Shown here: positions 35,675 to 43,743 of the stretch, one piece after another
How positions within the stretch are numbered: the first letter of the stretch is position 1
Layout: every line of letters starts with the position of its first letter
Assembly (NCBI RefSeq): GCF_026344135.1
Contig: NZ_JAPKNA010000002.1
Coordinates: 434,001-498,000 of the forward strand
Length of the DNA: 64,000 nucleotides
Direction of reading: 5' to 3'
Source of the DNA: Alcaligenes parafaecalis
GTDB taxonomy: Bacteria; Pseudomonadota; Gammaproteobacteria; Burkholderiales; Burkholderiaceae_B
Notes under the pieces: generated by a model
What the model was told of the DNA's origin: nothing
The model's database searches: none
The model's input: the letters and a program-made list of their open reading frames with translations, nothing else
Program-made: the position numbers and the translations under genes

Positions 35675-36672
35675 GCCGGATCGTTGTCCAACATATGGCG
35701 AATACCGGCAATACCGTGTGCGCCGTGCTCGCGTGCGTCGGCCAGGGTGTGGGCCGATTGTCCGCCGATGGCAAACACAGGGAGGCCAGCGTTTTCTGCC
35801 AGGCTGGCAAAACGGGCCCAGCCCATGCCGGGATCGCCGGGATGGGAGGAGGTTTCCAGGACATGGCCCAGAACCAGAAAGTCCGCCTGGATTTTGCGGG
35901 CTATTTCAATATCACTTTCATTGTGCGTGGACATGCCGATCAAGCCTTTGCTGATCGCAGGAAATGTCGTCAGGGTGTCGTGACATTTCGCGGACAGGGC
36001 TTGAGCATCGCTGGCGCGCAAATGCACACCATCGGCATGGTCCCACCAGCTCTCGGGGTGCAGGCTATTGACCAGGCAGCGGGCTTGGTAGCGCTGGCAC
36101 AGGTTCACCACTTGCAGGAACGCTTGGTGCAGATGGAATTCGGCATCGGGCCGGGCAGCCCAGGCTGGCTCACGAAATTGGACTAATGCCGGGCCTTGTT
36201 GCAGGGCATGTTCCAGTTGTTCCAGATAGGCGGGTAAGCGGGCCGGCTCGTCGATGTTGGTAATCAGATAGCGTTCGGGCAGTTGCAGCCATTTCAGCGG
36301 AGGCTCGGTGGCGGGCAGGACAGGGCCTACTTCCAGAGGACCTTTTGGGTTGACCCAGGCAAGCTCCTGGCCTTCCAGACACTGCGGTTCGCCTTCCCAT
36401 TCCCGCACCAGGCAGAAAGAGAGTTTGACGAAATTCTTGGGGTATTCGTGTGTATAGGTGACCCAGGGGTGTGCTTGGGTGGTTTCAATGCCGAGTTCTT
36501 CGCGCAGTTCCCGTACCAGCGCCTGTATGACGCTCTCGCCCGATTCGATCTTGCCGCCTGGTAATTCCCACCAGCCTGGCCAGGGTTTGTCGGCTGGGCG
36601 TTTTCCCAGTAGCACTTGGCCGTGTTGGTTCAGTAAAACGCCAACGGCCACTTCCAGCGTGGGTTTAGACAT
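35671..36672 (-). CDS. Nudix hydrolase fused to thiamine-phosphate-synthase-like domain
   Basis: ATG at 36672 gives 333 residues. The N-terminal half is a MutT/Nudix domain with the Nudix box GGKIESGESVIQALVRELRE and the following EELG, as in 8-oxo-dGTP diphosphatases. The C-terminal half (ALVQFREPAWAARPDAEFHL, ARCLVNSLHPESWWDHADGV, DFLVLGHVLETSSHPGDPGM) is a ThiE/TenI-like TIM barrel. This Nudix-TenI fusion is common in gamma- and betaproteobacteria, where it is annotated as MutT-like with an unproven second domain. The start overlaps the DUF815 gene stop by 8 bases, pointing to coupled translation. Confidence 0.87.
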   Translation of the reverse strand: MSKPTLEVAVGVLLNQHGQVLLGKRPADKPWPGWWELPGGKIESGESVIQALVRELREELGIETTQAHPWVTYTHEYPKNFVKLSFCLVREWEGEPQCLEGQELAWVNPKGPLEVGPVLPATEPPLKWLQLPERYLITNIDEPARLPAYLEQLEHALQQGPALVQFREPAWAARPDAEFHLHQAFLQVVNLCQRYQARCLVNSLHPESWWDHADGVHLRASDAQALSAKCHDTLTTFPAISKGLIGMSTHNESDIEIARKIQADFLVLGHVLETSSHPGDPGMGWARFASLAENAGLPVFAIGGQSAHTLADAREHGAHGIAGIRHMLDNDPA

Positions 36673-37531
36673 GTCTAGCGGTCCAGTCTCTTGCAAATTG
36701 ACGTGCTACCCGGCCTGAGCGTGAGCCGCGTTCCAAAGCCCATTGCAAGGCTTCCATGCGCGAGCTTTCAATGTGTTCTGCCGGGCAACCCGAAGCGCCA
36801 AGCCAGTAATACACAATGTCCAGGTAGTCGTCTTGTTTAAAGGGGTAAAACGACAACCATAGTCCAAAGCGCTCGGACAGGGATACCTTTTCTTCTACCG
36901 CTTCACCGGGGTGGATCTCGCCGTCTGCGGACGTGGAGGTACTCAGGTTTTCCTTCATGTACTCGGGCATCAGGTGACGGCGGTTGGATGTGGCGTAGAT
37001 CAGCACATTGTCGCCGGGGGAGGCCAGGGAGCCGTCCAGCACGGATTTGAGCGCCTTGTAGCCTGCTTCGCCTTCTTCAAAAGACAGGTCGTCGCTGAAG
37101 ATGATGAAGTGTTCGGGGCGGCCGCTGATCAGGTCAATGATCGTGCCCAGATCGCCCAGGTCGGACTTGTCTACTTCAATCAGGCGCAGGCCCTGGTCGG
37201 CAAATTTGGCCAGCATGGCTTTGACCAGCGAGCTTTTTCCCGTGCCGCGAGCGCCCGTCATCAAGACGTTATTGGCGGGTTTGCCAGCCAGGAAATGGCG
37301 GGTGTTGCGCTCGATAATGCCTTTTTGGCGTTCGATGTGATGCAGGTCTTCAGTGTGGATAGAGGCCACATGCTGAACACCTTCCAGCCAGCCGCGTGCG
37401 CCGTTGGTGCGCCAGCGAAAAGCAATGGCATCCCAGTTGATGGGGGGTGGAGCAGGGGGCAGCCAGGCTTCCAGTTGAGCAAGAACGCGCTCGGCCCGGC
37501 TGATCAGGGTACTTAGGTCTTGCGAACTCAA
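36665..37531 (-). CDS. DUF815 family AAA-type ATPase
   Basis: The 288-residue protein belongs to the DUF815 P-loop family. It has Walker A GARGTGKSSLVKAMLAKF, a Walker-B-like FIIFSDDLSFEEGE, sensor-type segment NVLIYATSNRRHLMPEYMKE and the C-terminal region RFGLWLSFYPFKQDDYLDIV. The molecular role of the family is not established. It heads a three-gene minus-strand unit with the Nudix and SpeE-like genes, the overlaps implying one transcript. It is divergent from ispB across a 173-base gap. Confidence 0.9.
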   Translation of the reverse strand: MSSQDLSTLISRAERVLAQLEAWLPPAPPPINWDAIAFRWRTNGARGWLEGVQHVASIHTEDLHHIERQKGIIERNTRHFLAGKPANNVLMTGARGTGKSSLVKAMLAKFADQGLRLIEVDKSDLGDLGTIIDLISGRPEHFIIFSDDLSFEEGEAGYKALKSVLDGSLASPGDNVLIYATSNRRHLMPEYMKENLSTSTSADGEIHPGEAVEEKVSLSERFGLWLSFYPFKQDDYLDIVYYWLGASGCPAEHIESSRMEALQWALERGSRSGRVARQFARDWTARHV

Positions 37532-37641
37532 GACAGTCTCCGTTTCAGGGTTAAATGCTTATTATCGCTAATTTGGCATCTTTTTCTGCCATCACTGTTG
37601 CACCCGACGCGTAACAATGGGCCCAAAGCGATTCAAAATCG

Positions 37642-37647
37642 TATAAT
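37642..37647 (+). promoter_or_regulatory. Candidate -10 element for ispB
   Basis: A perfect TATAAT at 37642-37647 lies 58 bases before the ispB start. No good -35 hexamer is at the right distance, so this is only a candidate. Confidence 0.4.
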
Positions 37648-37704
37648 CATCCAGTTACGGTTGGCCGATATTGGCCCCCTCCCTTACTCGTCCGGAATTC
37701 TGTT

Positions 37705-38670
37705 TTGAACCTGTCCACCCTGATTGAACCTATTGCCGACGACATGAAGGCTCTTGATGTCGTCATTCGTGAGCGCTTGAATTCGGATGTGGTGCTGATA
37801 CGCACAATCGGCGAATACATTGTTGGTGCCGGTGGCAAGCGCATGCGTCCTGCGCTGCTCTTGCTGGTCGCCCGCGCCCTGGCCTACAAGGGAACCACGC
37901 ATCATTTGCTGGCTGGTGTGGTGGAATTCATCCATACCGCTACCTTGTTGCACGATGATGTGGTCGATGAGTCCGATATGCGTCGCGGCCGTAACACGGC
38001 CAATGCGGTCTACGGCAATGCGGCCAGCGTGCTGGTGGGTGACTACCTGTACTCGCGTTCTTTCGAAATGATGGTGCAGTCCAATTCCATGCCTTCCATG
38101 GCGGTTTTGTCGGCGGCCACCACCGTCATCGCCGAAGGCGAGGTGTTGCAACTGCTGAACGTACACGACCCGGACGTTTCGCTGGAGCGTTACCTGCAAG
38201 TGGTGCGCTACAAAACAGCCAAGCTGTTTGAAGCGGCCGCACAGGTCGGTGCCATTGTGGCGGGTGCTTCGGCCGAGATGGAAGAAGCCATGGCCGCCTA
38301 TGGTCGCCACTTGGGTACGGCCTTCCAGTTGGTCGACGACGTGCTCGATTACACCGGCGATGCACAGGCATTGGGCAAAAACGTGGGTGACGATCTGCGT
38401 GAAGGTAAGCCCACCATGCCGCTGATCCGTGTCATGGAAGTAGGTACGCCTGACCAGGTTCAACTAATCAAGTCAGCGATTGAGACCGGCGATGCGGATT
38501 TTGCTGCCGTTGCCCAGGCTATCGAGCAGACCGATGCACTGACTTACACCCGTCAGGCGGCACAAGCAGAGGCTCAGTTGGCGGTAGAAGCATTGGCCGC
38601 CGTGCCAGACAGCGAGTTCAAACGAGTTTTACTGGATTTGTGCGCATTCTCGGTTCAACGAGATCGTTAA
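37705..38670 (+). CDS. ispB: Octaprenyl diphosphate synthase (polyprenyl synthetase)
   Basis: The 321-residue enzyme starts at TTG 37705. It has both aspartate-rich motifs, LLHDDVVDESDMRRGRNTAN and LVDDVLDYTGD, plus GGKRMRPALLLL and the KTAKLFEAAAQVGA lid region. It extends farnesyl diphosphate with isopentenyl units to the side chain of ubiquinone; the chain length cannot be read with certainty, though octaprenyl is usual in this group. The rplU-rpmA genes that often lie divergent to ispB are replaced here by the DUF815 gene. A strong terminator follows. Confidence 0.93.
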   Translation: MNLSTLIEPIADDMKALDVVIRERLNSDVVLIRTIGEYIVGAGGKRMRPALLLLVARALAYKGTTHHLLAGVVEFIHTATLLHDDVVDESDMRRGRNTANAVYGNAASVLVGDYLYSRSFEMMVQSNSMPSMAVLSAATTVIAEGEVLQLLNVHDPDVSLERYLQVVRYKTAKLFEAAAQVGAIVAGASAEMEEAMAAYGRHLGTAFQLVDDVLDYTGDAQALGKNVGDDLREGKPTMPLIRVMEVGTPDQVQLIKSAIETGDADFAAVAQAIEQTDALTYTRQAAQAEAQLAVEALAAVPDSEFKRVLLDLCAFSVQRDR

Positions 38671-38685
38671 GCGCCGTACGAAATC

Positions 38686-38713
38686 AAGCCCGCCATCAGG
38701 CGGGCTTTTTTTG
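38686..38713 (+). terminator. Intrinsic terminator after ispB
   Basis: AAGCCCGCC (38686-38694) pairs with GGCGGGCTT (38699-38707) around ATCA, followed by a T run. It is a textbook rho-independent terminator. Confidence 0.93.
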
Positions 38714-38926
38714 TAATAAGAACCTGAAAGTTACGTGTTTTCGCGTGTGTAGACAGCCGATCATGTTATTTTTCTAGCCCATTACTATGATTTCTGTGCG
38801 AGTCTTGCTTGTCTTTGACTGGCTCGCACCTGATTGATACGCGCTCTGAAGGATTTGGCTTTCACCTGTGCCATGCAGCAGACAGAGGCGTTGCCTTATC
38901 CAAAAGATGTAAGGAAATTCGGATAG

Positions 38927-40147
38927 ATGAATATTCAACTCGATATTGCACAGACGGTCGGGATGGCCGCTGTTTTTCTCGTGATAGGGGAATACATAAA
39001 AAATCGCGTGGCTATTTTGGCCCGCTATTTCATTCCCAGTCCGATTATTGGTGGCCTGGTCTTTTCTCTGATCGCTTTGATCGGCTATCAAACTGGCTCT
39101 TTTACCTTTGAGTTCAATGACGATATACGCCATTTCCTGTTAATGGCCTTCTTCACCACAATTGGGTTTTCAGCCAGTTTTGAGCTGTTGAAAAAGGGCG
39201 GTGTTGCTGTTGCCCTGTTTCTGGGCTGTGCAGTCGGTTTGATCGTTCTGCAAAACATACTGGGCGTTTCTTTGGCGGTGCTGTTGGATGCCAACCCCTT
39301 GCTGGGTTTGGCCGCAGGCTCCGTGTCCATGACCGGTGGTCACGGTACCTCGGGTGCATTTGGTCCTTTGTTGGAAAAAGCGGGTGCTGTGGGAGCCTTA
39401 CCCGCCGCCATTGCTGCCTCGACCTGGGGACTGGTGATGGGGTGTGTCATCGGTGGACCTTTGGGCAAGCGCCTGATGAGAAAACACAGTATTTCGGGGC
39501 CTGAGCCACATCGCCGTCATCGTCGCCAGCACGAAGGCAAAGAGGCACCTGCAAAAACGGTGACTGAAACCACCCGGGTTGAGGATGGTGGCTTTGATAT
39601 GCCCGTTTACGCGGTCGTACTGCTCTGCGTTGCCATTGGTATTGGTAGCGTGATTATTGATTTTCTGGCTCACTACAAAATTGTCTTGCCCGAGTATCTG
39701 GGGTCCATGCTGATTGCGGCGGCTATACGCAACATTATCGACTGGCGTCGCTATCGCTTGCCCGAAAAAGAGTTTGAGACTATCGGTAATGTCTCCCTGG
39801 CTTTTTTCCTGGTCTTGTCCTTGATGATCATGAAACTGTGGCAATTGGCTGAGGTGGCAGGCCCCCTCCTGCTGATCTTGATCGCCCAGACGGTAATGAT
39901 GTTTTTTTTCGCCAGCTACGTCACGTTCAAGGTCATGGGCAAAGACTATGACGCGGTTGTGATGTCGGCCGGGCATTGTGGTTTTGGTATGGGTGCCACG
40001 CCCAATGCCATGGCCAATATGCAAGCCTTTACTGAGGATAATGGCCCGTCGCGCAAGGCCTTCTTTGTAATTCCTTTGGTGGGATCTTTGTTTATCGATT
40101 TCTTCAATGCCGTCATCATCACGGGCTTCTTGAAGGTATTGAGCTAA
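38927..40147 (+). CDS. gltS: Sodium/glutamate symporter
   Basis: The 406-residue membrane protein shows the two inverted halves of the GltS family: VFLVIGEYIKNRVAILARYF and IPSPIIGGLVFSLIAL in the first half with TGGHGTSGAFGPLLEKAG, and the mirrored MSAGHCGFGMGATPNAMANM in the second, forming the re-entrant loops. A hydrophilic cytoplasmic linker (PEPHRRHRRQHEGKEAPAKT) separates the halves. It imports glutamate with sodium. It is flanked by terminators on both sides, so it is monocistronic. Upstream, 38714-38926 holds no gene that I can support. Confidence 0.95.
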   Translation: MNIQLDIAQTVGMAAVFLVIGEYIKNRVAILARYFIPSPIIGGLVFSLIALIGYQTGSFTFEFNDDIRHFLLMAFFTTIGFSASFELLKKGGVAVALFLGCAVGLIVLQNILGVSLAVLLDANPLLGLAAGSVSMTGGHGTSGAFGPLLEKAGAVGALPAAIAASTWGLVMGCVIGGPLGKRLMRKHSISGPEPHRRHRRQHEGKEAPAKTVTETTRVEDGGFDMPVYAVVLLCVAIGIGSVIIDFLAHYKIVLPEYLGSMLIAAAIRNIIDWRRYRLPEKEFETIGNVSLAFFLVLSLMIMKLWQLAEVAGPLLLILIAQTVMMFFFASYVTFKVMGKDYDAVVMSAGHCGFGMGATPNAMANMQAFTEDNGPSRKAFFVIPLVGSLFIDFFNAVIITGFLKVLS

Positions 40148-40194
40148 CACTGCGTTCCAGGCGCCTTGCGTTAACACGTAGCCTGATTCGCTTA

Positions 40195-40245
40195 GCCCTC
40201 AATCTGCCTGGACTCTTGTCCAGGCAGATTGAGGGCCGTTTTTTT
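40195..40245 (+). terminator. Long-stem terminator after gltS
   Basis: An 18-bp perfect stem (40195-40212 with 40219-40236) closes the loop CTCTTG and is followed by CGTTTTTTT. It is one of the strongest terminators in the window. Confidence 0.93.
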
Positions 40246-40384
40246 GCGTGTTGGTTTTTGCTTGCGGTTTATTCACACTTCTAGCCCTGAAACTTATTGA
40301 TCTGTTCTATCTTCTATTTGCCTTGGCGCAAGGACGCCAGGACGTAGCTGCGCTTCAATTGTGATTGTCTCTAGGGAGTGCACA

Positions 40385-41188
40385 ATGCGAAGCCATGTAG
40401 TGGGATCAGTGCTGTTGGTGGCCATTCTGGCCGGATGTTCGGCTGGCGAGTCCAGCAATCAAGCCGGTCTGCCAGAACTGGTTGAGGTAGCCGGCCCGGC
40501 ACGCGAGGTCATGCAGGCAGGCGAGTTCCTGCTGGATGGCCGCTTGATCGCATCAGATACCGTGATGTATGCCCCCGTTCCCACCTTGAAGGCCATGAAG
40601 TATCAGGTCAGCCAGTATGAGTACGACCAATGCGTCCGTGCCGAGCGCTGCAAAGCTGCCGATGCGGTTGGCCAAGGTCAGGCCAAAAATATGCCGGTGG
40701 TGGGGGTTAGCTGGCAGGACGGGCAGGATTACGCCGCCTGGCTAAGCGAGCGTACCGGCAAGAAATTCCGTTTGCCGGACTACCTGGAATGGAGCTACTT
40801 TGCAGACCAGAAAGTGCCTGAGTCGGCTCAGAGCGGTCTGGATGAAAACGAACAGGCTGCCTTGTGGCTGCAGGAATATCAGGACAGCTACAAGCGCAAG
40901 CAGGAGCAGGAAGTTCCCCTGGCCCCTTTGGGGCAGGGTGTCGCCAATGCGTATGGCGTCTTTGACGCCGGTGGTCAGGTCGCAGAATGGACCAATACCT
41001 GCCACGTGCGGGTACACCGCATCAGCATGCCGCGTGCTGAATCCCGCCTGGAAAACTGCGGTGTACGTACCTTGGGCGGGGAGCATATTGCGGTGATGCC
41101 CGACTTTATCCGCGATCCTAAAACCGGGGCGTGTTCGGTTGGGGTGCCACCGCGCTACTTGGGCCTGCGTCTGGTTACCGAGGACTAA
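40385..41188 (+). CDS. SUMF1-type lipoprotein, NirV-like
   Basis: ATG 40385 follows AGGGAG (40373-40378) and gives 267 residues. It has a lipoprotein signal (SVLLVAILAGCSAGES, lipobox LAGC) and a formylglycine-generating-enzyme-like fold (KYQVSQYEYDQCVRAERC, MPVVGVSWQDGQDYAAWLSE, FRLPDYLEWSYF, GVFDAGGQVAEWTNTC, PPRYLGLRLV). The catalytic cysteine pair of true sulfatase activators is not evident, so it is probably a structural or binding relative. NirV, a SUMF1-family protein encoded beside nirK in some denitrifiers, is the best functional parallel, since denitrification genes begin 9 bases away on the opposite strand. Role in nitrite reduction is inferred. Confidence 0.82.
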   Translation: MRSHVVGSVLLVAILAGCSAGESSNQAGLPELVEVAGPAREVMQAGEFLLDGRLIASDTVMYAPVPTLKAMKYQVSQYEYDQCVRAERCKAADAVGQGQAKNMPVVGVSWQDGQDYAAWLSERTGKKFRLPDYLEWSYFADQKVPESAQSGLDENEQAALWLQEYQDSYKRKQEQEVPLAPLGQGVANAYGVFDAGGQVAEWTNTCHVRVHRISMPRAESRLENCGVRTLGGEHIAVMPDFIRDPKTGACSVGVPPRYLGLRLVTED

Positions 41189-41196
41189 GCCAGCGC

Positions 41197-41895
41197 TTAG
41201 CCCCGTTCCAGTACGGTTTGTGCAAATTTATCCAGGTCCGCAATCGTAATTTGCTTGCGGCCTGCCAGGATCAAACCCTGATGATCCCAACTGCTGACCA
41301 CGCGGCTGGCTGTATACAAGGTGGTTCCGGCCAGATCCGCCAGATCTTGCCGGGTCACCGGAATACTCAAGGACGTCCCTTCCGCACCGCTTTGGCCTAC
41401 TTGTCGAATCAGACGCAGCAGGCTGTGGGCCAGCCGTTGCTCCACCTCCAAACTGTGAATTTCCAGCAAGCGATCATCTGCATCGCTTAGCCTGCGTGCG
41501 ACCGTGTCTTGCGCAGAGCTGAGCAGGCAGGGGAAGCGTTGAGTCAGACTGTCCCAGGATTTCTCTGGCCAGGCCAGGGCGGCACTGGTCGTCACGCTGA
41601 TAGCGGTAGCCGGGTAGTTGCGACGGCGCAGGGCAGGGGCAATGCCAATTACATCGCCAGGCAAGGCAAAGCGCACCAGTAATTGCGAGCCGTTGGGCAT
41701 GGTGCGTACGACTTTGATCAGGCCTTGCAGCAGTACATAAAAATGGTCGCTGCTTTGCTCTTGCCGAAAGACCTGGCTGTCCTTGTCGTAGTGGATCAGG
41801 CGTCCCTCTTGCCAGAGTTCGTCGATGCTGGCGGCATCCAGATCAGAGAAGACGGGCAGGCTGGCTAACAAGGAGGGGTAGGAAGTGTCAGTCAT
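41197..41895 (-). CDS. Crp/Fnr-family regulator, Dnr/NnrR-like
   Basis: ATG at 41895 gives 232 residues: a cyclic-nucleotide-type sensor fold (PVFSDLDAASIDELWQEG, HFYVLLQGLIKVVRTMPNGS, RFALPGDVIGI) and a C-terminal winged helix with recognition region TRQDLADLAGTTLYTASRVV. It lacks the N-terminal cysteine cluster of FNR, so it is not an iron-sulfur oxygen sensor of that type. Position directly after norR, whose stop overlaps its start by 8 bases, suggests a nitric-oxide-responsive DNR/NNR-type activator of nitrite and NO reduction. The recognition helix ends TASRVV rather than the FNR-type E..SR, so its DNA target may differ from TTGAT-N4-ATCAA. Confidence 0.85.
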   Translation of the reverse strand: MTDTSYPSLLASLPVFSDLDAASIDELWQEGRLIHYDKDSQVFRQEQSSDHFYVLLQGLIKVVRTMPNGSQLLVRFALPGDVIGIAPALRRRNYPATAISVTTSAALAWPEKSWDSLTQRFPCLLSSAQDTVARRLSDADDRLLEIHSLEVEQRLAHSLLRLIRQVGQSGAEGTSLSIPVTRQDLADLAGTTLYTASRVVSSWDHQGLILAGRKQITIADLDKFAQTVLERG

Positions 41896-43429
41896 CACTT
41901 AAGCTTTCTGAGCGGGTTTTAAGCCCGAGTTTGCTGGCCAGCTTGTGCAGATTGCTGGGGTCTATGCCTAGCTGTCGGGCAGCCTGGCTCCAATTGCCTT
42001 CGTTCTGGTCCAGAGCTTGCCGGATCAACTGGCTTTGCAGTTGTTCAACGGACTGACGCAAGGACTGGTTAGGGGCTCCAATGGCCAGCTTGGTCCGTGC
42101 GACGGGCTCGTGGGTAGAAGGTAACAAATTGAGATTATCGGCGCTAAGTGTAAATATTTGGTTACGATCTGGCGTATCGACCAGCAGGCGGATGGTTGCT
42201 CGGCTGATTAAATGTTCTAGTTCGCGAACATTACCTGGCCAATGATAAGCCAGTAAAGCAGCTTCTGCGTCGGGTGAGAGACGAATTCCGCGCAATCCCA
42301 AACGAGAGCGGTTGGTTTCCAAAAAATGACCGGCCAGCAGCAGAATATCCTGGTGACGTTCGCGCAAGGCGGGGATGGTCAGGGGGAAAACCGACAGGCG
42401 GTGAAACAGGTCTGCCCGAAAACCGCCTTGGGCAATTTGCTGGCTCAGGTCCCGATTGGTAGCAGCGACCAGACGCACATTCAGTCGGATGGGGTGGTCG
42501 GCCCCCAGGCGTTGGATCTCGCCATTTTGCAAGGTACGCAGCAGCTTGGCCTGAATGGTTAAAGACAGCTCACCGATCTCATCCAGAAAGAGCGTGCCAC
42601 CCTGAGCCGCCTCAAAACGTCCTGCGCGGTGTTCATGAGCGCCTGAAAATGCCCCTTTGACATGGCCAAACAACTCGCTTTCCGCCAGGGACTCTGGCAG
42701 AGCCGCACAGTTCACGTAGATCAACGGCTTGCTGTGCCGTGGGGAACGCTGGTGCAGACGCTGCGCAAACAGCTCTTTACCCACGCCAGTTTCGCCCAAC
42801 AACAAAACAGGTAGCTCCGACGTCGCCACGGTGTCCAGAAGCTGAATCACCTCCAGCAAGGATTTGCTGTTGCCGATGATAGCGGCCGAGTTGTTGCGGG
42901 ATAAATAATCGGGCGGCAAGGTGGACAGCAAACGCAGGCTGCGGTTTTCTTCTTCCAGTTCGCTGATGCGAATCGCACTTTCCAGCACCAGGCACCAGTG
43001 TTTCAGCTCGACCAGCATGGAGGCTGAAAAGGTGCCGGGTCGTAAGGCATCCAGGGTGAGTATCCCCCAGGGCGCACCTTGCACTTGCAAGGTCACCCCC
43101 ACGCAATCATGCACGGGCAAGGGCTGCCCCAGCTTGTCATCCAGCAGGCCATCGTAGGGGTCGGGCAAGCCACAGTTGGGCTCAAAGCGGGTCAGGTTGG
43201 CCGTGCTCAGAATGCGGGCCAGCCGTGGGTGATCGGCAATCACAAAGTGACGCCCCAAAGTGTCGTTGCCCAGACCGCTGGCCGCCACGATGCGCAGTAC
43301 GGTGTCGTCCAGTTTGAGCAGACCAGCCGCATCACAACCGAAGTGACGGGCCAGCAAATGAACCATGCGTTGCAGGCGTAATGGCCCCGGAATTTCGGTC
43401 GCAAGGTCGGCAATCAGGAGATCTAGCAT
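41888..43429 (-). CDS. norR: Nitric-oxide-responsive sigma-54 activator NorR
   Basis: The 513-residue protein has an N-terminal GAF domain (LQRMVHLLARHFGCDAAGLL), a sigma-54 AAA+ domain from about residue 190 (Walker A LLLGETGVGKELFAQRLH, Walker B GGTLFLDEIGELS, CYHWPGNVREL-type AYHWPGNVRELEHLISRA) and a C-terminal Fis-type helix-turn-helix (ALDQNEGNWSQAARQLGID). The sigma-54 contact loop reads GAFSGA instead of the usual GAFTGA, near residue 258. In the family NO binds iron in the GAF domain and releases the ATPase. Its start codon lies 2 bases from the first of three NorR sites, so it probably represses itself while activating norB. Confidence 0.95.
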   Translation of the reverse strand: MLDLLIADLATEIPGPLRLQRMVHLLARHFGCDAAGLLKLDDTVLRIVAASGLGNDTLGRHFVIADHPRLARILSTANLTRFEPNCGLPDPYDGLLDDKLGQPLPVHDCVGVTLQVQGAPWGILTLDALRPGTFSASMLVELKHWCLVLESAIRISELEEENRSLRLLSTLPPDYLSRNNSAAIIGNSKSLLEVIQLLDTVATSELPVLLLGETGVGKELFAQRLHQRSPRHSKPLIYVNCAALPESLAESELFGHVKGAFSGAHEHRAGRFEAAQGGTLFLDEIGELSLTIQAKLLRTLQNGEIQRLGADHPIRLNVRLVAATNRDLSQQIAQGGFRADLFHRLSVFPLTIPALRERHQDILLLAGHFLETNRSRLGLRGIRLSPDAEAALLAYHWPGNVRELEHLISRATIRLLVDTPDRNQIFTLSADNLNLLPSTHEPVARTKLAIGAPNQSLRQSVEQLQSQLIRQALDQNEGNWSQAARQLGIDPSNLHKLASKLGLKTRSESLSDD

Positions 43430-43430
43430 G

Positions 43431-43443
43431 GGTGAAAAATACC
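43431..43443 (+). promoter_or_regulatory. NorR binding site 1 (GGT-N7-ACC)
   Basis: GGTGAAAAATACC fits the GGT-N7-ACC core reported for Ralstonia eutropha NorR. It begins 2 bases from the norR start codon and is repeated exactly at site 2. Confidence 0.85.
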
Positions 43444-43448
43444 CTTAT

Positions 43449-43461
43449 GGTGAAAAATACC
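43449..43461 (+). promoter_or_regulatory. NorR binding site 2 (GGT-N7-ACC)
   Basis: GGTGAAAAATACC, identical to site 1 and 18 bases away. NorR enhancers are known to occur in sets of three. Confidence 0.85.
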
Positions 43462-43473
43462 CAGTTTTGTGGG

Positions 43474-43486
43474 GGTAGTTTATACC
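43474..43486 (+). promoter_or_regulatory. NorR binding site 3 (GGT-N7-ACC)
   Basis: GGTAGTTTATACC, 25 bases after site 2, again with the GGT-N7-ACC core. It completes a three-site enhancer about 40 bases upstream of the sigma-54 promoter. Confidence 0.85.
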
Positions 43487-43526
43487 CAGGCTGGTGGCAA
43501 ACCATTGATCTATATCGTCTGCGACT

Positions 43527-43542
43527 TGGCACGGTCTTTGCT
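43527..43542 (+). promoter_or_regulatory. norB: Sigma-54 promoter of norB
   Basis: TGGCAC (43527-43532), five bases, then TTGCT (43538-43542) matches the -24/-12 consensus TGGCAC-N5-TTGCW exactly. Together with the three upstream NorR sites it places norB under NO-activated sigma-54 transcription, with a leader of about 180 bases. Confidence 0.93.
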
Positions 43543-43578
43543 TTATAGGTTTTGTCATACATTTTTAAGGACTATGAC

Positions 43579-43743
43579 ATGACCCCCGAATTAGCAGAAC
43601 ATCGCTACCAAGCTTGTACTTCGGTCCGTCCCCCGCGATGGGGCCGTACCCAAACAGGTTTTGACCAGGTAGCTGGGCCGTGCCAGGACCTGTTTGGATT
43701 GGGTCGTTTGATTCATCAGCGAGACGGAGAAGAAAATGCGTAG
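43579..43743 (+). CDS. Possible 54-residue leader ORF overlapping norB
   Basis: Within the norB leader an ORF starts at ATG 43579, with AAGGA ending about 7 bases before, and ends at TAG 43741-43743, overlapping the norB start (43736) by 8 bases. The product (MTPELAEHRYQACTSVRPPR...) has no motif that I recognise. The overlap would allow coupled translation, but the ORF could be chance. It is offered as a candidate only. Confidence 0.35.
   Translation: MTPELAEHRYQACTSVRPPRWGRTQTGFDQVAGPCQDLFGLGRLIHQRDGEENA

Noticed and set aside
40260..40384. TTGATCTGTTCTAT as an FNR site before the SUMF1-type gene
   Set aside because: Only the left half matches; the right half is too poor to support a binding site.
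43431..43486. Repeated GGTGAAAAATACC units as a small CRISPR or satellite
   Set aside because: Only three sites with unequal spacing, and they match the NorR core exactly and sit where an enhancer should be.
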